From contig NZ_AXAS01000006.1 of NCBI RefSeq assembly GCF_000472925.1, positions 237,462 through 301,461 of the forward strand: a stretch of DNA of 64,000 nucleotides, written 5' to 3'. Below, piece by piece: positions 34,219 through 43,474 of this stretch. A program made the position numbers and the translations under genes. Below the pieces are notes generated by a model, which worked only from the letters and a program-made list of their open reading frames with translations, had not been told where the DNA came from and searched no databases. How positions within the stretch are numbered: the stretch's first letter is position 1; every line of letters begins with the position of its first letter. Origin of the DNA: Bradyrhizobium sp. Ec3.3 (GTDB taxonomy: Bacteria; Pseudomonadota; Alphaproteobacteria; Rhizobiales; Xanthobacteraceae).

Positions 34219-35709
34219 TCAATTCGATGACGTCGCAGCCCCGCCGTCCGCATCGTCCCGCACGTGGATCACCGCGATGTCGTCGGCATAGATCCGTTTC
34301 CAACCCTTGAGGTGATCGAGGATCTGCGGGCCCGGGGCATCGGCAACCAGCAGCGTCGCGTCGATCTTATATTCGTCGAGCAGGCGCGGCAGAATCTCGG
34401 GCTGCTTCCCTTCGGTCGCCTTGAAGAAGTCCATGACGAATTTCTCGCCATAGAGCTCGGCGCGGCCGTCGACGAAGACCGGGACATCGCGCGAGATCAG
34501 ATAGCCTCCGAACTGGTAGGCGTTGAAGATGCGCTGCACCTTGCGTTGTTCGAGCACGTCGACCGCGGCGACGGGCGTCTGAAACATCGTGAACGCGAAG
34601 CGGTGATGTCCCATATAGATCACCGTCGAGGTCCAGCCAGCTGCCACGATCATCAGCGCGCCCGTCACGGTGACGTAGCGAGCCGGCCAGATTTCGTCAT
34701 TGCCCGAGTCCGGTGCGGGGCGCGGTGACAATTGCCCGAGCGGCTTTGCCAGCACGAGCGGCACCAGGAACGCAAATGCCTCGATGCTCCTGACATGCGT
34801 CAGCGCGCTCCAGGTCAGGAACAGGATCAGGAAAATTCGCGGCGCCGACAGCACGAGGCCGCGATAGAAGCCGATGGCGATAAGGCCGAGCAGCGCGCCT
34901 TCGAACGCCGAGAACGAGGCGAAATTCGCCGGCATCCACTCGAAGATCACCGTCAGCAGTTCGCCGAGGTTGAGGATGTTGGTCGCGCCCCATAGCGTCC
35001 TCCAGCCATACGGCGTGGCGCAGCTTGCGATCAGCGCGGCGATGCCGAACAGCACCCAGCGCAGGAATAGCTGGATCCGTCGTCCTTTCTCGGCGTGCTC
35101 GACCGCCTCGAGCGCGATCGGGCCGATCAACGCCAGGCCCAGCACGAAGCCGCCATGCAGGTTCGCCCACAACGCCATCAACGGCAGCCAGAGCCATGAC
35201 GGCGCGCTCCGGCGATCGGCGGCCGCCATCAACACGCCGGCCCACAGCACCATGACGGGCAGCGCCAGGATGTGCGGACGCGCCAGAAGGTGATGCAGCG
35301 ACAAGACCAGCGCCAGCATCGCGAACAGCACCGAGCGCGGAAGCTCGAGATGCGCGTCGAGCAGATAGACGAAGATTGTGACAGTGAGCGCGATCCCGAC
35401 CGTCGTGAGGATCACCGGTCCCGCCCAGCCCCATTGCGCATAGGAGCTCGCGAACGCTACTTGCGACAGCCATGAGGTGGAGATCCAGGGCTGGCCCGAC
35501 CGCGTGAAGGAATAGATGTCCGTACAGGGCAGCGCGCGATGATCGAGAATCCATTGGCCGATCTTGATCTGCCAGAACGAGTCGGAATCCTGGAGCAGCG
35601 TGTCGCCGATAAAGAGGAAGCAAAGATAGGCGCCCGCGCCGACGCAGAGCGGCACCAGGACTCGCGCGCGGCTCTGCATGGCCATGCTGTAGGTAGAGGA
35701 GAGGGACAT
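34219..35709 (-). CDS. Polytopic membrane protein, GT-C-like
   Basis: 496 residues from the ATG at 35709 (the frame is open 63 codons upstream through a dispersed repeat, rejected). Roughly eleven transmembrane helices in the first 400 residues; the first loop has QDSDSFWQIKIGQWIL and PCTDIYSFTRSGQPW, an acidic-residue pattern like that of GT-C glycosyltransferases such as ArnT/PMT. A soluble C-terminal part of about 110 residues follows (VFVDGRAELYGEKFVMDFFKA). A lipid-linked sugar transferase role is a structural guess only. Confidence 0.72.
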   Translation of the reverse strand: MSLSSTYSMAMQSRARVLVPLCVGAGAYLCFLFIGDTLLQDSDSFWQIKIGQWILDHRALPCTDIYSFTRSGQPWISTSWLSQVAFASSYAQWGWAGPVILTTVGIALTVTIFVYLLDAHLELPRSVLFAMLALVLSLHHLLARPHILALPVMVLWAGVLMAAADRRSAPSWLWLPLMALWANLHGGFVLGLALIGPIALEAVEHAEKGRRIQLFLRWVLFGIAALIASCATPYGWRTLWGATNILNLGELLTVIFEWMPANFASFSAFEGALLGLIAIGFYRGLVLSAPRIFLILFLTWSALTHVRSIEAFAFLVPLVLAKPLGQLSPRPAPDSGNDEIWPARYVTVTGALMIVAAGWTSTVIYMGHHRFAFTMFQTPVAAVDVLEQRKVQRIFNAYQFGGYLISRDVPVFVDGRAELYGEKFVMDFFKATEGKQPEILPRLLDEYKIDATLLVADAPGPQILDHLKGWKRIYADDIAVIHVRDDADGGAATSSN

Positions 35710-36130
35710 TCCGCCTCGTCGTTTCTGCCGGACGTTGATCCTGCCGGCTTCCAAAGCATGATCCGGAAAAGTGTGAAGCGGTTTTCCCTCGCGACAAACG
35801 CGGAACGCGTTTGCGCGGAGATCATGCTCAAACAAGAACCTAAAGCGCGATGACGCTTCATCGCGCTTTAGCGGGCGGCATTGGACCATGACGGTCATAA
35901 CTTCGAGTAAACCGGCACAGATGCGGCGGGTATGTTTCCGGACGATTTAACCGATTGTTTTCAATTTCGATTTACCATCGCGGAATACACGCAAACCGCT
36001 GCATGTTTCCGCGGACGAATTAACTGCGGTGCAATTCTTTGTCGCTACGGTCTGTTCCATGGTCGCGCGGCGCTGGGAAGCCGGTCAGACCAGACTAGTT
36101 GTAGCCTTTGTGTACACTTTGGAGCACTCT
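35710..36130. other. Intergenic region upstream of Flp pilin
   Basis: 421 bases without a supported gene. Left part is the dispersed repeat 35754-35870; the right part (about 35930-36130) is unusually AT-rich and probably holds the pilin promoter and leader. Confidence 0.55.
35754..35870. repeat. AAGCATGATC dispersed repeat with terminal hairpin
   Basis: Begins AAGCATGATCCGGAAAAGTG and ends in TAAAGCGCGATGA-CGCT-TCATCGCGCTTTA, a perfect 13-bp stem. The copy at 62314-62423 has the same order of blocks. Confidence 0.75.
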
Positions 36131-36295
36131 ATGAAGAACCTCGTTGCGCGCTTTGTGAAGGATGAATCCGGCGCCACCGCTATTGAATACGGTCTGATCG
36201 CCGCCGGCATCGCGCTGGCCATCATCACCGTGGTCAATAACCTCGGCACCTCGCTGAACTCCAAGTTCGGCTCGATCTCGTCCAGCCTGAAGTAA
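36131..36295 (+). CDS. Flp-type type IVb pilin subunit
   Basis: 54 residues. Class III signal with SG-ATAIEYGLIAAGIALAIITVVNN: cleavage after Gly, Glu at +5 and Tyr at +6, and the single hydrophobic helix that packs the fibre core. This is the Flp/Fap pilin family used by Tad systems. No tad genes (cpaB-F, tadBC, prepilin peptidase) are within the window, so it is an orphan locus. A perfect terminator lies just behind it, so it is probably transcribed alone. Confidence 0.93.
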   Translation: MKNLVARFVKDESGATAIEYGLIAAGIALAIITVVNNLGTSLNSKFGSISSSLK

Positions 36296-36320
36296 GTTCG
36301 GACGATCGACGTGAATTCGA

Positions 36321-36350
36321 AGAGCCCCGGGATTCCGGGGCTCTTTCATT
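36321..36350 (+). terminator. Terminator after Flp pilin
   Basis: AGAGCCCCGG-GATT-CCGGGGCTCT perfect 10-bp stem followed by TTCATTTC. Confidence 0.88.
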
Positions 36351-36388
36351 TCAGCCGCTGCGCGCGATTTTCTTGAGGGGAATGCAGC

Positions 36389-37636
36389 ATGGCCGAACTC
36401 GCCTTGAGCCCGCCGTCAGGCCTGCGGCCAGGCTCGGCGCCGTCCGTGCTGTTCAACGTCTGCCTCGTGCTGCTCGTCCTCACGCTGCTGCATTTCCCGC
36501 TCGCCTATATTTCGCATTCCTGGATCTACGACGCGAACGGGCTGGGTAACCCCACCGATTTCGTGAACGTGTGGGCCGCCGGCAGGCTGGCACTCGACGG
36601 CCACGCGATACAGGCGTGGGACTGGCAGGTGCAGAAGCAGGTCGAGGTCGCCGTGTTGGGTCAGGATTTTGCCGGCTATTTCGCCTGGCACTATCCGCCG
36701 CCGTTCCTGTTCGTCGCCGCCTTCCTCGCGCAATTTCCCTATGCCGTGGCTTTCGCGGGCTGGGCCTTCGCCAGCATGCTGCCCTATGTCGCGCTGGTGC
36801 GCGCGATCGTCGGGCGCAGCTTCGGTGTCATGCTTGCGATCGCGTTTCCGGCGACCTTCGACAATCTCGCGATCGGGCAGAACGGTTTTCTGACCGCCAG
36901 CCTGATCGGCGGCACGCTGTATCTATTGCCGCGCCATAAGGTGCTTGCTGGAATCTGTCTGGGCCTTCTCACCTACAAGCCGCAATACGGAATCTTGTTT
37001 CCGCTCGTCCTTGTCGCAAGCGGTGAATGGAAAGTCTTCGTCTCGGCGGCCATCACTGCCGTGTCCATTGCGCTCGCGTCGATGCTTGTCTTTGGCGTCG
37101 AGAGTTGGGTTGCCTTCTTCCATTGGATGCCGATGATCTCGAAGGCGGTTCTCTCCGAAGGTTCGGAATCCTGGCTGAGGCTCCAGAGCGTGTTCGCGAT
37201 GGTGCGCTGTCTCGGCGGCAACGAGACGCTTGGCTGGGTGCTGCAGGCGGTGGTGGCTGCTGCTGTCGCGATCGGGCTCGTGCTGATTTGGCGCAGCAAG
37301 GTGCCTTATGCGCTGAAGGCGGCTGCGCTTGCGACCGGCACGCTGCTGTGCTCGCCCTACACGTACATGTATGATTTCGCGGTGCTGGCCATTCCCGTCG
37401 CCTGGCTTGTGCGCGCCGGATATGATGATGGCTTCCGTGCTTACGAGCCTCCTGCGCTCGGCCTCGTGCTTGCGCTGCTTGCGAGCTTTCCGTTTCTGAA
37501 AATCCCGGTCGGGCTTGCGGCGACGTTGATCGTTGCCGCACTCATCGTCGCCCGTGCGGTCGCCGATTGGCGTGACCTGCCGGCGTCCCCGCCGGGCCAT
37601 GCCTCGTCTCTTGCCTCGTCCCTTGCCTCTTCGTGA
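36389..37636 (+). CDS. Glycosyltransferase family 87 (DUF2029) membrane protein
   Basis: 415 residues with about ten transmembrane helices. The region GNPTDFVNVWAAGRLALDGHAIQAWD carries the conserved Asp of the GT87 first loop, followed by WHYPPPFLFVAAFLAQFPYAVAFAGWA; this order is diagnostic of DUF2029/GT87, polyprenyl-phosphate-dependent mannosyltransferase relatives. The C terminus ends in a short SSLASSLASS repeat. It is separated from the pilin by a terminator, so it is likely an independent unit. The sugar and acceptor are unknown. Confidence 0.85.
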   Translation: MAELALSPPSGLRPGSAPSVLFNVCLVLLVLTLLHFPLAYISHSWIYDANGLGNPTDFVNVWAAGRLALDGHAIQAWDWQVQKQVEVAVLGQDFAGYFAWHYPPPFLFVAAFLAQFPYAVAFAGWAFASMLPYVALVRAIVGRSFGVMLAIAFPATFDNLAIGQNGFLTASLIGGTLYLLPRHKVLAGICLGLLTYKPQYGILFPLVLVASGEWKVFVSAAITAVSIALASMLVFGVESWVAFFHWMPMISKAVLSEGSESWLRLQSVFAMVRCLGGNETLGWVLQAVVAAAVAIGLVLIWRSKVPYALKAAALATGTLLCSPYTYMYDFAVLAIPVAWLVRAGYDDGFRAYEPPALGLVLALLASFPFLKIPVGLAATLIVAALIVARAVADWRDLPASPPGHASSLASSLASS

Positions 37637-37780
37637 GTTGGCAGGTCAGCTCGCACATTTGAGGTCTTGTCATCCGCTCTGAATAGTTGTTCAGTTCTTG
37701 CGGGGCGATTTGCAGCGAAAACAGTGGAAGAAGCGTTCGGCCGAAACGGGCGGCCAGGCGCGTGGGACAGGAAGCGCGCC

Positions 37781-38458
37781 ATGGTTTACCGGCGGACCCA
37801 TCAAGTGGTGAAACGCCTCGCCGCCCGGCGTAGCGCCATTCTGGCGGCGGCGCGGGAGGCGGCAGCGGAAGGCGGTATGGTGGCGGTGCAGATCGCCCCG
37901 GTCGCGATCAGGGCCAACGTCGCAGCGGGAACGGTTTACCGCTATTTCCCCTCAAAAGCCGACCTGATCTCCGAGCTGATCGCCGAAGTGTCGCGCGACG
38001 AGCTTGCCGCGATTCGCCGGGCGGCCGACGCCGCGCCCGGTCCGTCCTCGGCGCTGGCGGCCGCTGTCACCACGGTTGCGGTGCACACGCTTTCCCAGCG
38101 CAAGCTCGCCTGGGGCATTCTGGCCGAGCCCGTCGACGTCGATGTCAGCGCCTCCAGGCTTGCGAGCCGGCGCGAGATCGCGGGCGAAATCGCCTCCCGG
38201 ATCGACGCCGCCGTGCGTGCCGGTCATCTGCCGGCGCAGGACACCGCGCTAGCCGCAACGGCGCTGCTCGGCGCGCTGCACGAGGCGCTGGTCGGGCCGC
38301 TCGCGCCCGACAATCTGGAGGATCCGGTCAAGCTGCGCGATGCCGTGCAGACGGTCACGCTGCTGGCGCTGCGTGCCGTGGGCGTCATGGATGCCCGCGC
38401 CCGTGGCCTCGTGGTGCAGCAGACGGTGTTGCCGGCGAAGGCGCTGGTGGGCGCTTAA
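37781..38458 (+). CDS. TetR/AcrR family transcriptional regulator
   Basis: 225 residues from the ATG at 37781; the frame extends 38 codons upstream but that part is low quality. Helix-turn-helix at about 15-60 (RRSAILAAAREAAAEGGMVAVQIAPVAIRANVAAGTVYRYFPSKADLISELI). The C-terminal region fits the TetR_C family with DARARGLVVQQTVLP. Target unknown; no palindromic operator stands out upstream. It lies alone between GT87 and pyk. Confidence 0.82.
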   Translation: MVYRRTHQVVKRLAARRSAILAAAREAAAEGGMVAVQIAPVAIRANVAAGTVYRYFPSKADLISELIAEVSRDELAAIRRAADAAPGPSSALAAAVTTVAVHTLSQRKLAWGILAEPVDVDVSASRLASRREIAGEIASRIDAAVRAGHLPAQDTALAATALLGALHEALVGPLAPDNLEDPVKLRDAVQTVTLLALRAVGVMDARARGLVVQQTVLPAKALVGA

Positions 38459-38467
38459 GTGGAAGTT

Positions 38468-38567
38468 GTCATTCCGGGGAGCGCGCAAAGCGAGAGCCCG
38501 GAATCTCGCGTCACAATCTCCGGTTCCGGGTTCGCCCGCGCTTTGCGCGGACGCCCCGGAAAGAGAC
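38468..38567. repeat. GTCATTC-type palindromic repeat
   Basis: GTCATTCCGGGGAGCGCGCAAAGC ... GCTTTGCGCGGACGCCCCGG, with inverted GCGCAAAGC/GCTTTGCGC. Lies directly behind pyk on the other strand and may act as its 3' end structure. Confidence 0.65.
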
Positions 38568-38573
38568 GGGATG

Positions 38574-40010
38574 TTACATATTCGCGTCGCCCTCGGGGCC
38601 GACGGAGGCGATCCGCACCATGTTGGTGGTGCCGGGGATGCCGAGCGGCACGCCGGCGACGATGATCACGCGCTGGCCGGCGCGGACAAAGCCATCGCGA
38701 AACGCGATCTGGCCGGCGCGGCTGACCATGTCGTCCTGGTCGCGCGCGTCTTCCGCCACCACGCAATGCACGCCCCAGACCACCGCGAGCTTGCGTCCCG
38801 TCGTGATGTTCGGCGTGATCGCCACGATCGGCGGCTTCGGCCGTTCGCGTGCCACCCGGATCGCGGTCGAGCCGGAGCTGGTCCAGCAGATCAGTGCTGG
38901 CAGGTCGAGCGTCTCGGCCATCACGCGCGCGGCGTCGGCGATCGCATCGCCTGCGGTCGCTTCCGGGTCCGGCCGCTGGGCGGTGAGCACGGAGCGATAG
39001 GTCGGGTCGCGCTCGACCTCCTCGCCGATGCGGTTCATGGTCGAAACCGCCTCGACCGGGAACTTGCCGGCAGCCGATTCGGCCGACAGCATGATGGCGT
39101 CGGCGCCTTCATAGACGGCAGTCGCGACGTCAGAGACTTCGGCGCGGGTCGGCACCGGCGACTGGATCATGGATTCCAGCATCTGGGTGGCGATCACCAC
39201 CGGCTTGCCGGCGCCGCGCGCCATCCGCGTCATCTGCTTCTGCAGGCTCGGCACGCGCTCCAGCGGCAGCTCGACGCCGAGATCGCCGCGCGCCACCATC
39301 AGCGCGTCGGAGGCCTCGATGATGTCGGCGAGGCGGTCGATCGCCTGCGGCTTCTCGATCTTGGCCATCACGGCGGCACGGCCGCGGATCATCTTCTTGG
39401 CTTCAAGCACGTCATCGGCGCGCTGTACGAAGGACAGCGCGATCCAGTCGATGCCGGTGGTCACCGCAGCCTCGAGGTCGGCGCGGTCCTTCTGGGTCAT
39501 CGCCGAGACCGGCAGGTCGGTATCGGGCAGGCTGACGCCCTTGCGGTCCGACATCTTGCCGCCGACCACGACACGCGTCACCGCGTGTTCTTTCGAGGTC
39601 TGCTCCGCGATCAGCCGCACCTTGCCGTCATCGAGCAAGAGCGCATGGCCGGGCCGGAGCGCGGCCAGGATCTCCGGGTGCGGAAGGTAGACGCGGGTCG
39701 TGTCGCCCGGCGCCTTGTCGGAGTCCAGCGTGAAGGTCTGGCCGTTCTGGAGTTGCACGGCTCCTTCGGCGAACGAGCCGAGCCGGAGCTTCGGCCCCTG
39801 AAGGTCGACCAGGATGCCGATCGGCCGCCCGTAGCTGGATTCGACATTGCGGATCGTCGCCACCAGCTCCCGCATCTTGTCATGCGGGGTGTGGCTCATA
39901 TTGATGCGAAAGATGTCTGCACCGGCCTCGAACAGGCGGCGGATCGTCGCGAGGTCCGAAGAGGCAGGTCCCAGGGTCGCGAGAATCTTGATACGGCGAA
40001 GTCGCCTCAT
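38574..40010 (-). CDS. pyk: Pyruvate kinase
   Basis: 478 residues, full length. The substrate-binding N-terminal segment RRIKILATLGPASSD, the catalytic signature KIEKPQAIDRL (catalytic Lys) and MVARGDLGVELPLERVPSLQKQM, plus MIQSPVPTRAEVSDVATAVYEGADAIMLSAESAAGKFP, are all intact. It makes pyruvate and ATP from phosphoenolpyruvate and ADP. The start overlaps the stop of the DUF1036 gene by four bases, so they are cotranscribed. Confidence 0.96.
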   Translation of the reverse strand: MRRLRRIKILATLGPASSDLATIRRLFEAGADIFRINMSHTPHDKMRELVATIRNVESSYGRPIGILVDLQGPKLRLGSFAEGAVQLQNGQTFTLDSDKAPGDTTRVYLPHPEILAALRPGHALLLDDGKVRLIAEQTSKEHAVTRVVVGGKMSDRKGVSLPDTDLPVSAMTQKDRADLEAAVTTGIDWIALSFVQRADDVLEAKKMIRGRAAVMAKIEKPQAIDRLADIIEASDALMVARGDLGVELPLERVPSLQKQMTRMARGAGKPVVIATQMLESMIQSPVPTRAEVSDVATAVYEGADAIMLSAESAAGKFPVEAVSTMNRIGEEVERDPTYRSVLTAQRPDPEATAGDAIADAARVMAETLDLPALICWTSSGSTAIRVARERPKPPIVAITPNITTGRKLAVVWGVHCVVAEDARDQDDMVSRAGQIAFRDGFVRAGQRVIIVAGVPLGIPGTTNMVRIASVGPEGDANM

Positions 40011-40609
40011 GGCTTATTTCCAGGCGGGGGCGGGGGTGCTGGCGCAAGGCCAGGAGAGCCCGGGGGCGTAGCACCCGGCGGGCTATTGGGCAAACCCGGA
40101 ACGCCGCCACCCGGGCCAACCGGGCCCGGCAGACCAGGTACCCGCTGTTGCGAGGGCTGTTCGTTGGCGTCGGTCAGCTGCACCGTCCAGGCGCGCTGCT
40201 CGCCGGTATCGACCTCGAAATAGCCGGTCCGGTCATAGCCGCGGGCGAGGCAGTCCTCGGTGCCGCGGATGGTGAATTCCTTGTCCCGCGAGCACATGAA
40301 GGCCTGGCCCGACCATTCGCCGCCGCGGTCGTAGTCGATCGCGTAGATGTAATAGTAGCGCGCGACCAGCGTGCCCCGCAGCAGCGTCTCGCAGGAGCGG
40401 GACGAGATGTTCCACCAGCCCTCCGTGGTCCACCCATCGGCGTCCTTGTAGCCCAGCGCGATCCCGACCCGGCTCGAAGTGTTGTTGCAGAGGCGGAAGT
40501 CGGCCGATGCGGGGCTGGTCGACAGACATAGCACGGCGATCGCCAGCGCCGGGGCGAGGCGGACGAGCCATGTGGAGAGGCGCTGGAAGGCGGGAGATTC
40601 GGCGATCAT
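40007..40609 (-). CDS. DUF1036 exported protein with collagen-like tail
   Basis: 200 residues. A signal peptide (LVRLAPALAIAVLCLSTSPASA) precedes a DUF1036 domain (DFRLCNNTSSRVGIALGYKDADGWTTEGWWNISSRSCETLL ... YYYIYAIDYDRGGEWSG ... FMCSRDKEFTIRGTEDCLARGYDRTGYFEVDTGE); several cysteines probably form disulfides. The last 45 residues are Pro/Gly-rich (PGLPGPVGPGGGVPGLPNSPPG). DUF1036 proteins are periplasmic and unstudied. The ATGA overlap with pyk couples an exported protein to a glycolytic gene. Confidence 0.85.
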   Translation of the reverse strand: MIAESPAFQRLSTWLVRLAPALAIAVLCLSTSPASADFRLCNNTSSRVGIALGYKDADGWTTEGWWNISSRSCETLLRGTLVARYYYIYAIDYDRGGEWSGQAFMCSRDKEFTIRGTEDCLARGYDRTGYFEVDTGEQRAWTVQLTDANEQPSQQRVPGLPGPVGPGGGVPGLPNSPPGATPPGSPGLAPAPPPPPGNKP

Positions 40610-40769
40610 AGTCGCGGGAAGCTATATCAGATCATTGACGATTTGGCGTAGGGCGCGGGAACTGCCTTAGGACGGTTCAAGGGCCTCGTTTGCACCGTGA
40701 TATGGCAAAATCTGTGACAAAGGCCTACCTAGTCCGTAAATGGTCAGTCCGGACAGTGAGGTCATCGTC

Positions 40770-41072
40770 ATGCCAATCGACGACAAAACCAGAACAGAGC
40801 TCGAGGCAGCGGCCTTCCGGCGCCTGGTCGAGCATCTGAAGACGCGGACCGACGTCCAGAACATCGATCTGATGAATCTCGCCGGCTTCTGCCGTAATTG
40901 CCTGTCCAATTGGCTGAAGGACGCCGCCGACTCAAAAGGGGTGCCGCTCAGCAAGGACGAGAGCCGCGAGGCGGTCTATGGCATGCCCTACGAGACCTGG
41001 AAGGCGAAGTACCAGGGCACGGCCACGCCTGAGCAGCTCGAAGCCATGAAGAAGGTCCATCCCGGGCATTGA
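40770..41072 (+). CDS. DUF1244 family protein
   Basis: 100 residues from the ATG at 40770. The sequence FRRLVEHLKTRTDVQNIDLMNLAGFCRNCLSNWLKDAADSKG with the C-x2-C pair (FCRNC) and EAVYGMPYETWKAKYQ is the whole DUF1244 domain. It is small, soluble and conserved across Alpha- and Gammaproteobacteria. The two cysteines may bind metal. Function unknown. Confidence 0.9.
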   Translation: MPIDDKTRTELEAAAFRRLVEHLKTRTDVQNIDLMNLAGFCRNCLSNWLKDAADSKGVPLSKDESREAVYGMPYETWKAKYQGTATPEQLEAMKKVHPGH

Positions 41073-41085
41073 GCCGGTCAGGTTC

Positions 41086-41161
41086 GTCATTCCGGGGCGC
41101 CGAAGGCGAACTCGGAATCTCGAGATTCCGGGCTCGATGCGTTGCATCGCTCCGAAATGAC
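41086..41161. repeat. GTCATTC-type palindromic repeat
   Basis: GTCATTCCGGGGCGCC ... CTCCGAAATGAC with CGGAATCTCGAGATTCCG in the middle, almost the same core as in 9019-9097. Confidence 0.75.
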
Positions 41162-41330
41162 ACAGGTTTGGGGCACGACCATCTGCTCCGCCGCATCTCT
41201 TGTGGGTGCGCTGTGGACGAGCGCGATGCTGCCTTGACGTAACGGCTGCCAAACCTAAGGGTCAAACCAGCACGCGCGGTGCGAGGTCGCCGGCGTTACC
41301 TCACCTTGCCAATTCCATCAGGAGTACGAG

Positions 41331-41603
41331 ATGGCCATTGCTACCGCCGTCGACGAAGAAGCGCCCGCCACGAAATTCGCCAAGGATCAGCTCCGCTCCA
41401 TCATCGAGCGCATTGAGCGGCTGGAGGAAGAGAAGAAGGCGATCTCCGACGACATCCGCGACGTCTATGCCGAGAGCAAGGGCAACGGCTACGACGTGAA
41501 GGCGCTGCGCACCATCGTGCGCCTGCGCAAGCAGGACCCCAACGAGCGCGCCGAGGCCGAAACGATCCTCGAGACCTACATGCAGGCGCTGGGAATGCTC
41601 TGA
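41331..41603 (+). CDS. gapR: DUF2312/GapR-type nucleoid-associated protein
   Basis: 90 residues: [76 protein letters not shown] is the complete DUF2312 family. In Caulobacter this family is GapR, which clamps overtwisted DNA ahead of forks and polymerases and stimulates topoisomerases. All of the long N-terminal coiled coil and the basic [11 protein letters not shown] helix are present. Monocistronic. Confidence 0.9.
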   Translation: MAIATAVDEEAPATKFAKDQLRSIIERIERLEEEKKAISDDIRDVYAESKGNGYDVKALRTIVRLRKQDPNERAEAETILETYMQALGML

Positions 41604-41690
41604 GGGGCCGGCACGGCCTTTCAATTGCAGCGCACCAAACCTAGGCAAAATCCGCTTCTCTGCTAAGCTGCTCGGTGAAGGGACCGAGCA

Positions 41691-43457
41691 ATGGATGCGC
41701 CTGGACCAGAGCGCCGGCTCGCCGCAGTCCTCGCCGCTGACATGGTCGGCTATAGTCGTCTCATGGAGGCCGACGAGGCGGGCACGCTTGCGCGCCTCAA
41801 GACCCACCGGATCGAGCTCATCGATCCGGTCATCAGTCGCAACCGCGGACGCATCATCAAGACCACGGGCGACGGTCTGCTCGTCGAATTCCACAGCGTC
41901 GTCGATGCCGTGCTGTGTGCGGCCGAGGTTCAGCGCCGCATGGGTCGGCGTAATGCCGATGTTGCGCCGGGACGGTGGATACAGTTTCGCATCGGCATCA
42001 ATCTGGGCGACGTGATCGTCGACGAGAACGACATTTTCGGCGATGGCGTCAACGTCGCGGCCCGGCTGGAGGCGCTGGCCGAACCTGGCGGCATCTGCAT
42101 CTCGAGCGCCGTTCGCGATCAGCTTGGCCAGCGTCTCGATGGCGTCGAATTCGACGATCTCGGCGAGCAGAACGTCAAGAACATCGTGCGGCCCATCCGC
42201 GTGTACCGAGTCCGGCTGCACGAGGAGACGGCCGACGCGCCTGACGGCACGACGGACACCGCCCCCGCGCCGGGCGTTCCGAAGAAGCCTTCGATCGCGG
42301 TGCTGCCCTTCGCCAACATGAGCGGCGATCCGGAGCAGGAGTTTTTCGCTGACGGCCTGACCGAAGACATCATCACCGAGCTGTCGCGCTTCCACGATCT
42401 ACTCGTCATCTCCCGCAACTCGGCCTTCGTGTACAAGGGCAAGGCGGTGAAGGTGCAGGACGTCGCCCGCGAGTTCGGCGTCGACTATGTCGTCGAAGGG
42501 AGCGTGCGAAAGGCGGGAGGGCGCGTGCGCGTCACCGTGCAGCTGATCGACGCCGAGACCGACCGGCACATCTGGGCGGATCGCTATGACCGCGAGCTCG
42601 AGGATATCTTTGCGATCCAGGACGAGATGACCCGCGCGATCGCCTCGACGCTGCCCGGCCGCGTCGAGGCGGCGAGCCACGATCGCGCGAAACGCAAGCC
42701 GACCGACAACATGGCGGCCTATGAATGCGTGCTCGCCGCCAAGATCCTGCACCACCGCTCGAACCGCGACGACAACGCGCAGGCGCAGTCTCTGCTCGAC
42801 CGGGCGCTTTCGCTCGACGCGAACTACGCCCACGCGCATGCCTGGAAAGCATGCGTCCTCGGCCAGACCTGGGTTTACGGCTGGTGTGCGGATCGCGACC
42901 TGACTTTCCAGCACGTGTCTTCCGAGCTGGAGACGGCGCTGGCGCTCGACGACAATGACAGCGACGTCCACCGCATCCTCGCCGCGCTCAACCTGAACCG
43001 CGACGACCATGACAGGGCCACCTATCATCAGGAGCGGGCGCTCGCGCTCAACCCGAACTATGATCTCGTGGTGGTGCAGCAGGGCGAGCTGCTGACCTGG
43101 CTCGGCCGGCCGGAGGAAGGTGTCGACTGGATCAAGAAGGCGATGCGGCTCAACCCCTATCACCCCGAGCGCTTCTGGAGCCATCTCGGGCGTGCTTATT
43201 ATTGTGCCGAGAAATATGCCGAAGCCGCCGAAGCCTTTTCACGGATCACACGGCCCGATCATACTCATCATGCATTCCTGGCCGCGATCTTCGCGCAAAT
43301 GGGCAATGCGGTTGCGGCAGGCGCTCACGCGGCCGAGGTTCTCAAGCGCGAGCCGGCATTTTCGGTAGCCAATCATCTCACCACCCAGCACTATAAGCGC
43401 GAGGTCGATCGTCAGCGCTACGAGACGGGCCTTCGCGGGGCCGGCCTGCCGGCCTAA
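41691..43457 (+). CDS. Adenylate cyclase (class III) with FlgO-like and TPR domains
   Basis: 588 residues. The class III cyclase domain (about 8-165) has the metal aspartates D17 (ADMVGYS) and D61 (TTGDGLLVEF), the adenine-selecting Lys57 and a transition-state block FGDGVNVAARLE, so it should make cAMP. It is followed by a FlgO/CadC-like domain (SIAVLPFANMSGDPEQEFFADGLTEDI, about 200-330) and at least four TPRs. This three-part arrangement is characteristic of the expanded cyclase family of Bradyrhizobium. No transmembrane helix. Confidence 0.93.
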   Translation: MDAPGPERRLAAVLAADMVGYSRLMEADEAGTLARLKTHRIELIDPVISRNRGRIIKTTGDGLLVEFHSVVDAVLCAAEVQRRMGRRNADVAPGRWIQFRIGINLGDVIVDENDIFGDGVNVAARLEALAEPGGICISSAVRDQLGQRLDGVEFDDLGEQNVKNIVRPIRVYRVRLHEETADAPDGTTDTAPAPGVPKKPSIAVLPFANMSGDPEQEFFADGLTEDIITELSRFHDLLVISRNSAFVYKGKAVKVQDVAREFGVDYVVEGSVRKAGGRVRVTVQLIDAETDRHIWADRYDRELEDIFAIQDEMTRAIASTLPGRVEAASHDRAKRKPTDNMAAYECVLAAKILHHRSNRDDNAQAQSLLDRALSLDANYAHAHAWKACVLGQTWVYGWCADRDLTFQHVSSELETALALDDNDSDVHRILAALNLNRDDHDRATYHQERALALNPNYDLVVVQQGELLTWLGRPEEGVDWIKKAMRLNPYHPERFWSHLGRAYYCAEKYAEAAEAFSRITRPDHTHHAFLAAIFAQMGNAVAAGAHAAEVLKREPAFSVANHLTTQHYKREVDRQRYETGLRGAGLPA

Positions 43458-43474
43458 ACCATCAAGGGGGGAGC

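Noticed and set aside
35710..35898. Longer N terminus for the GT-C-like protein
   Set aside because: It would be encoded by the dispersed AAGCATGATC repeat.
38340..40223. Plus-strand open frame opposite pyk
   Set aside because: Antisense shadow; pyruvate kinase motifs are intact on the minus strand.
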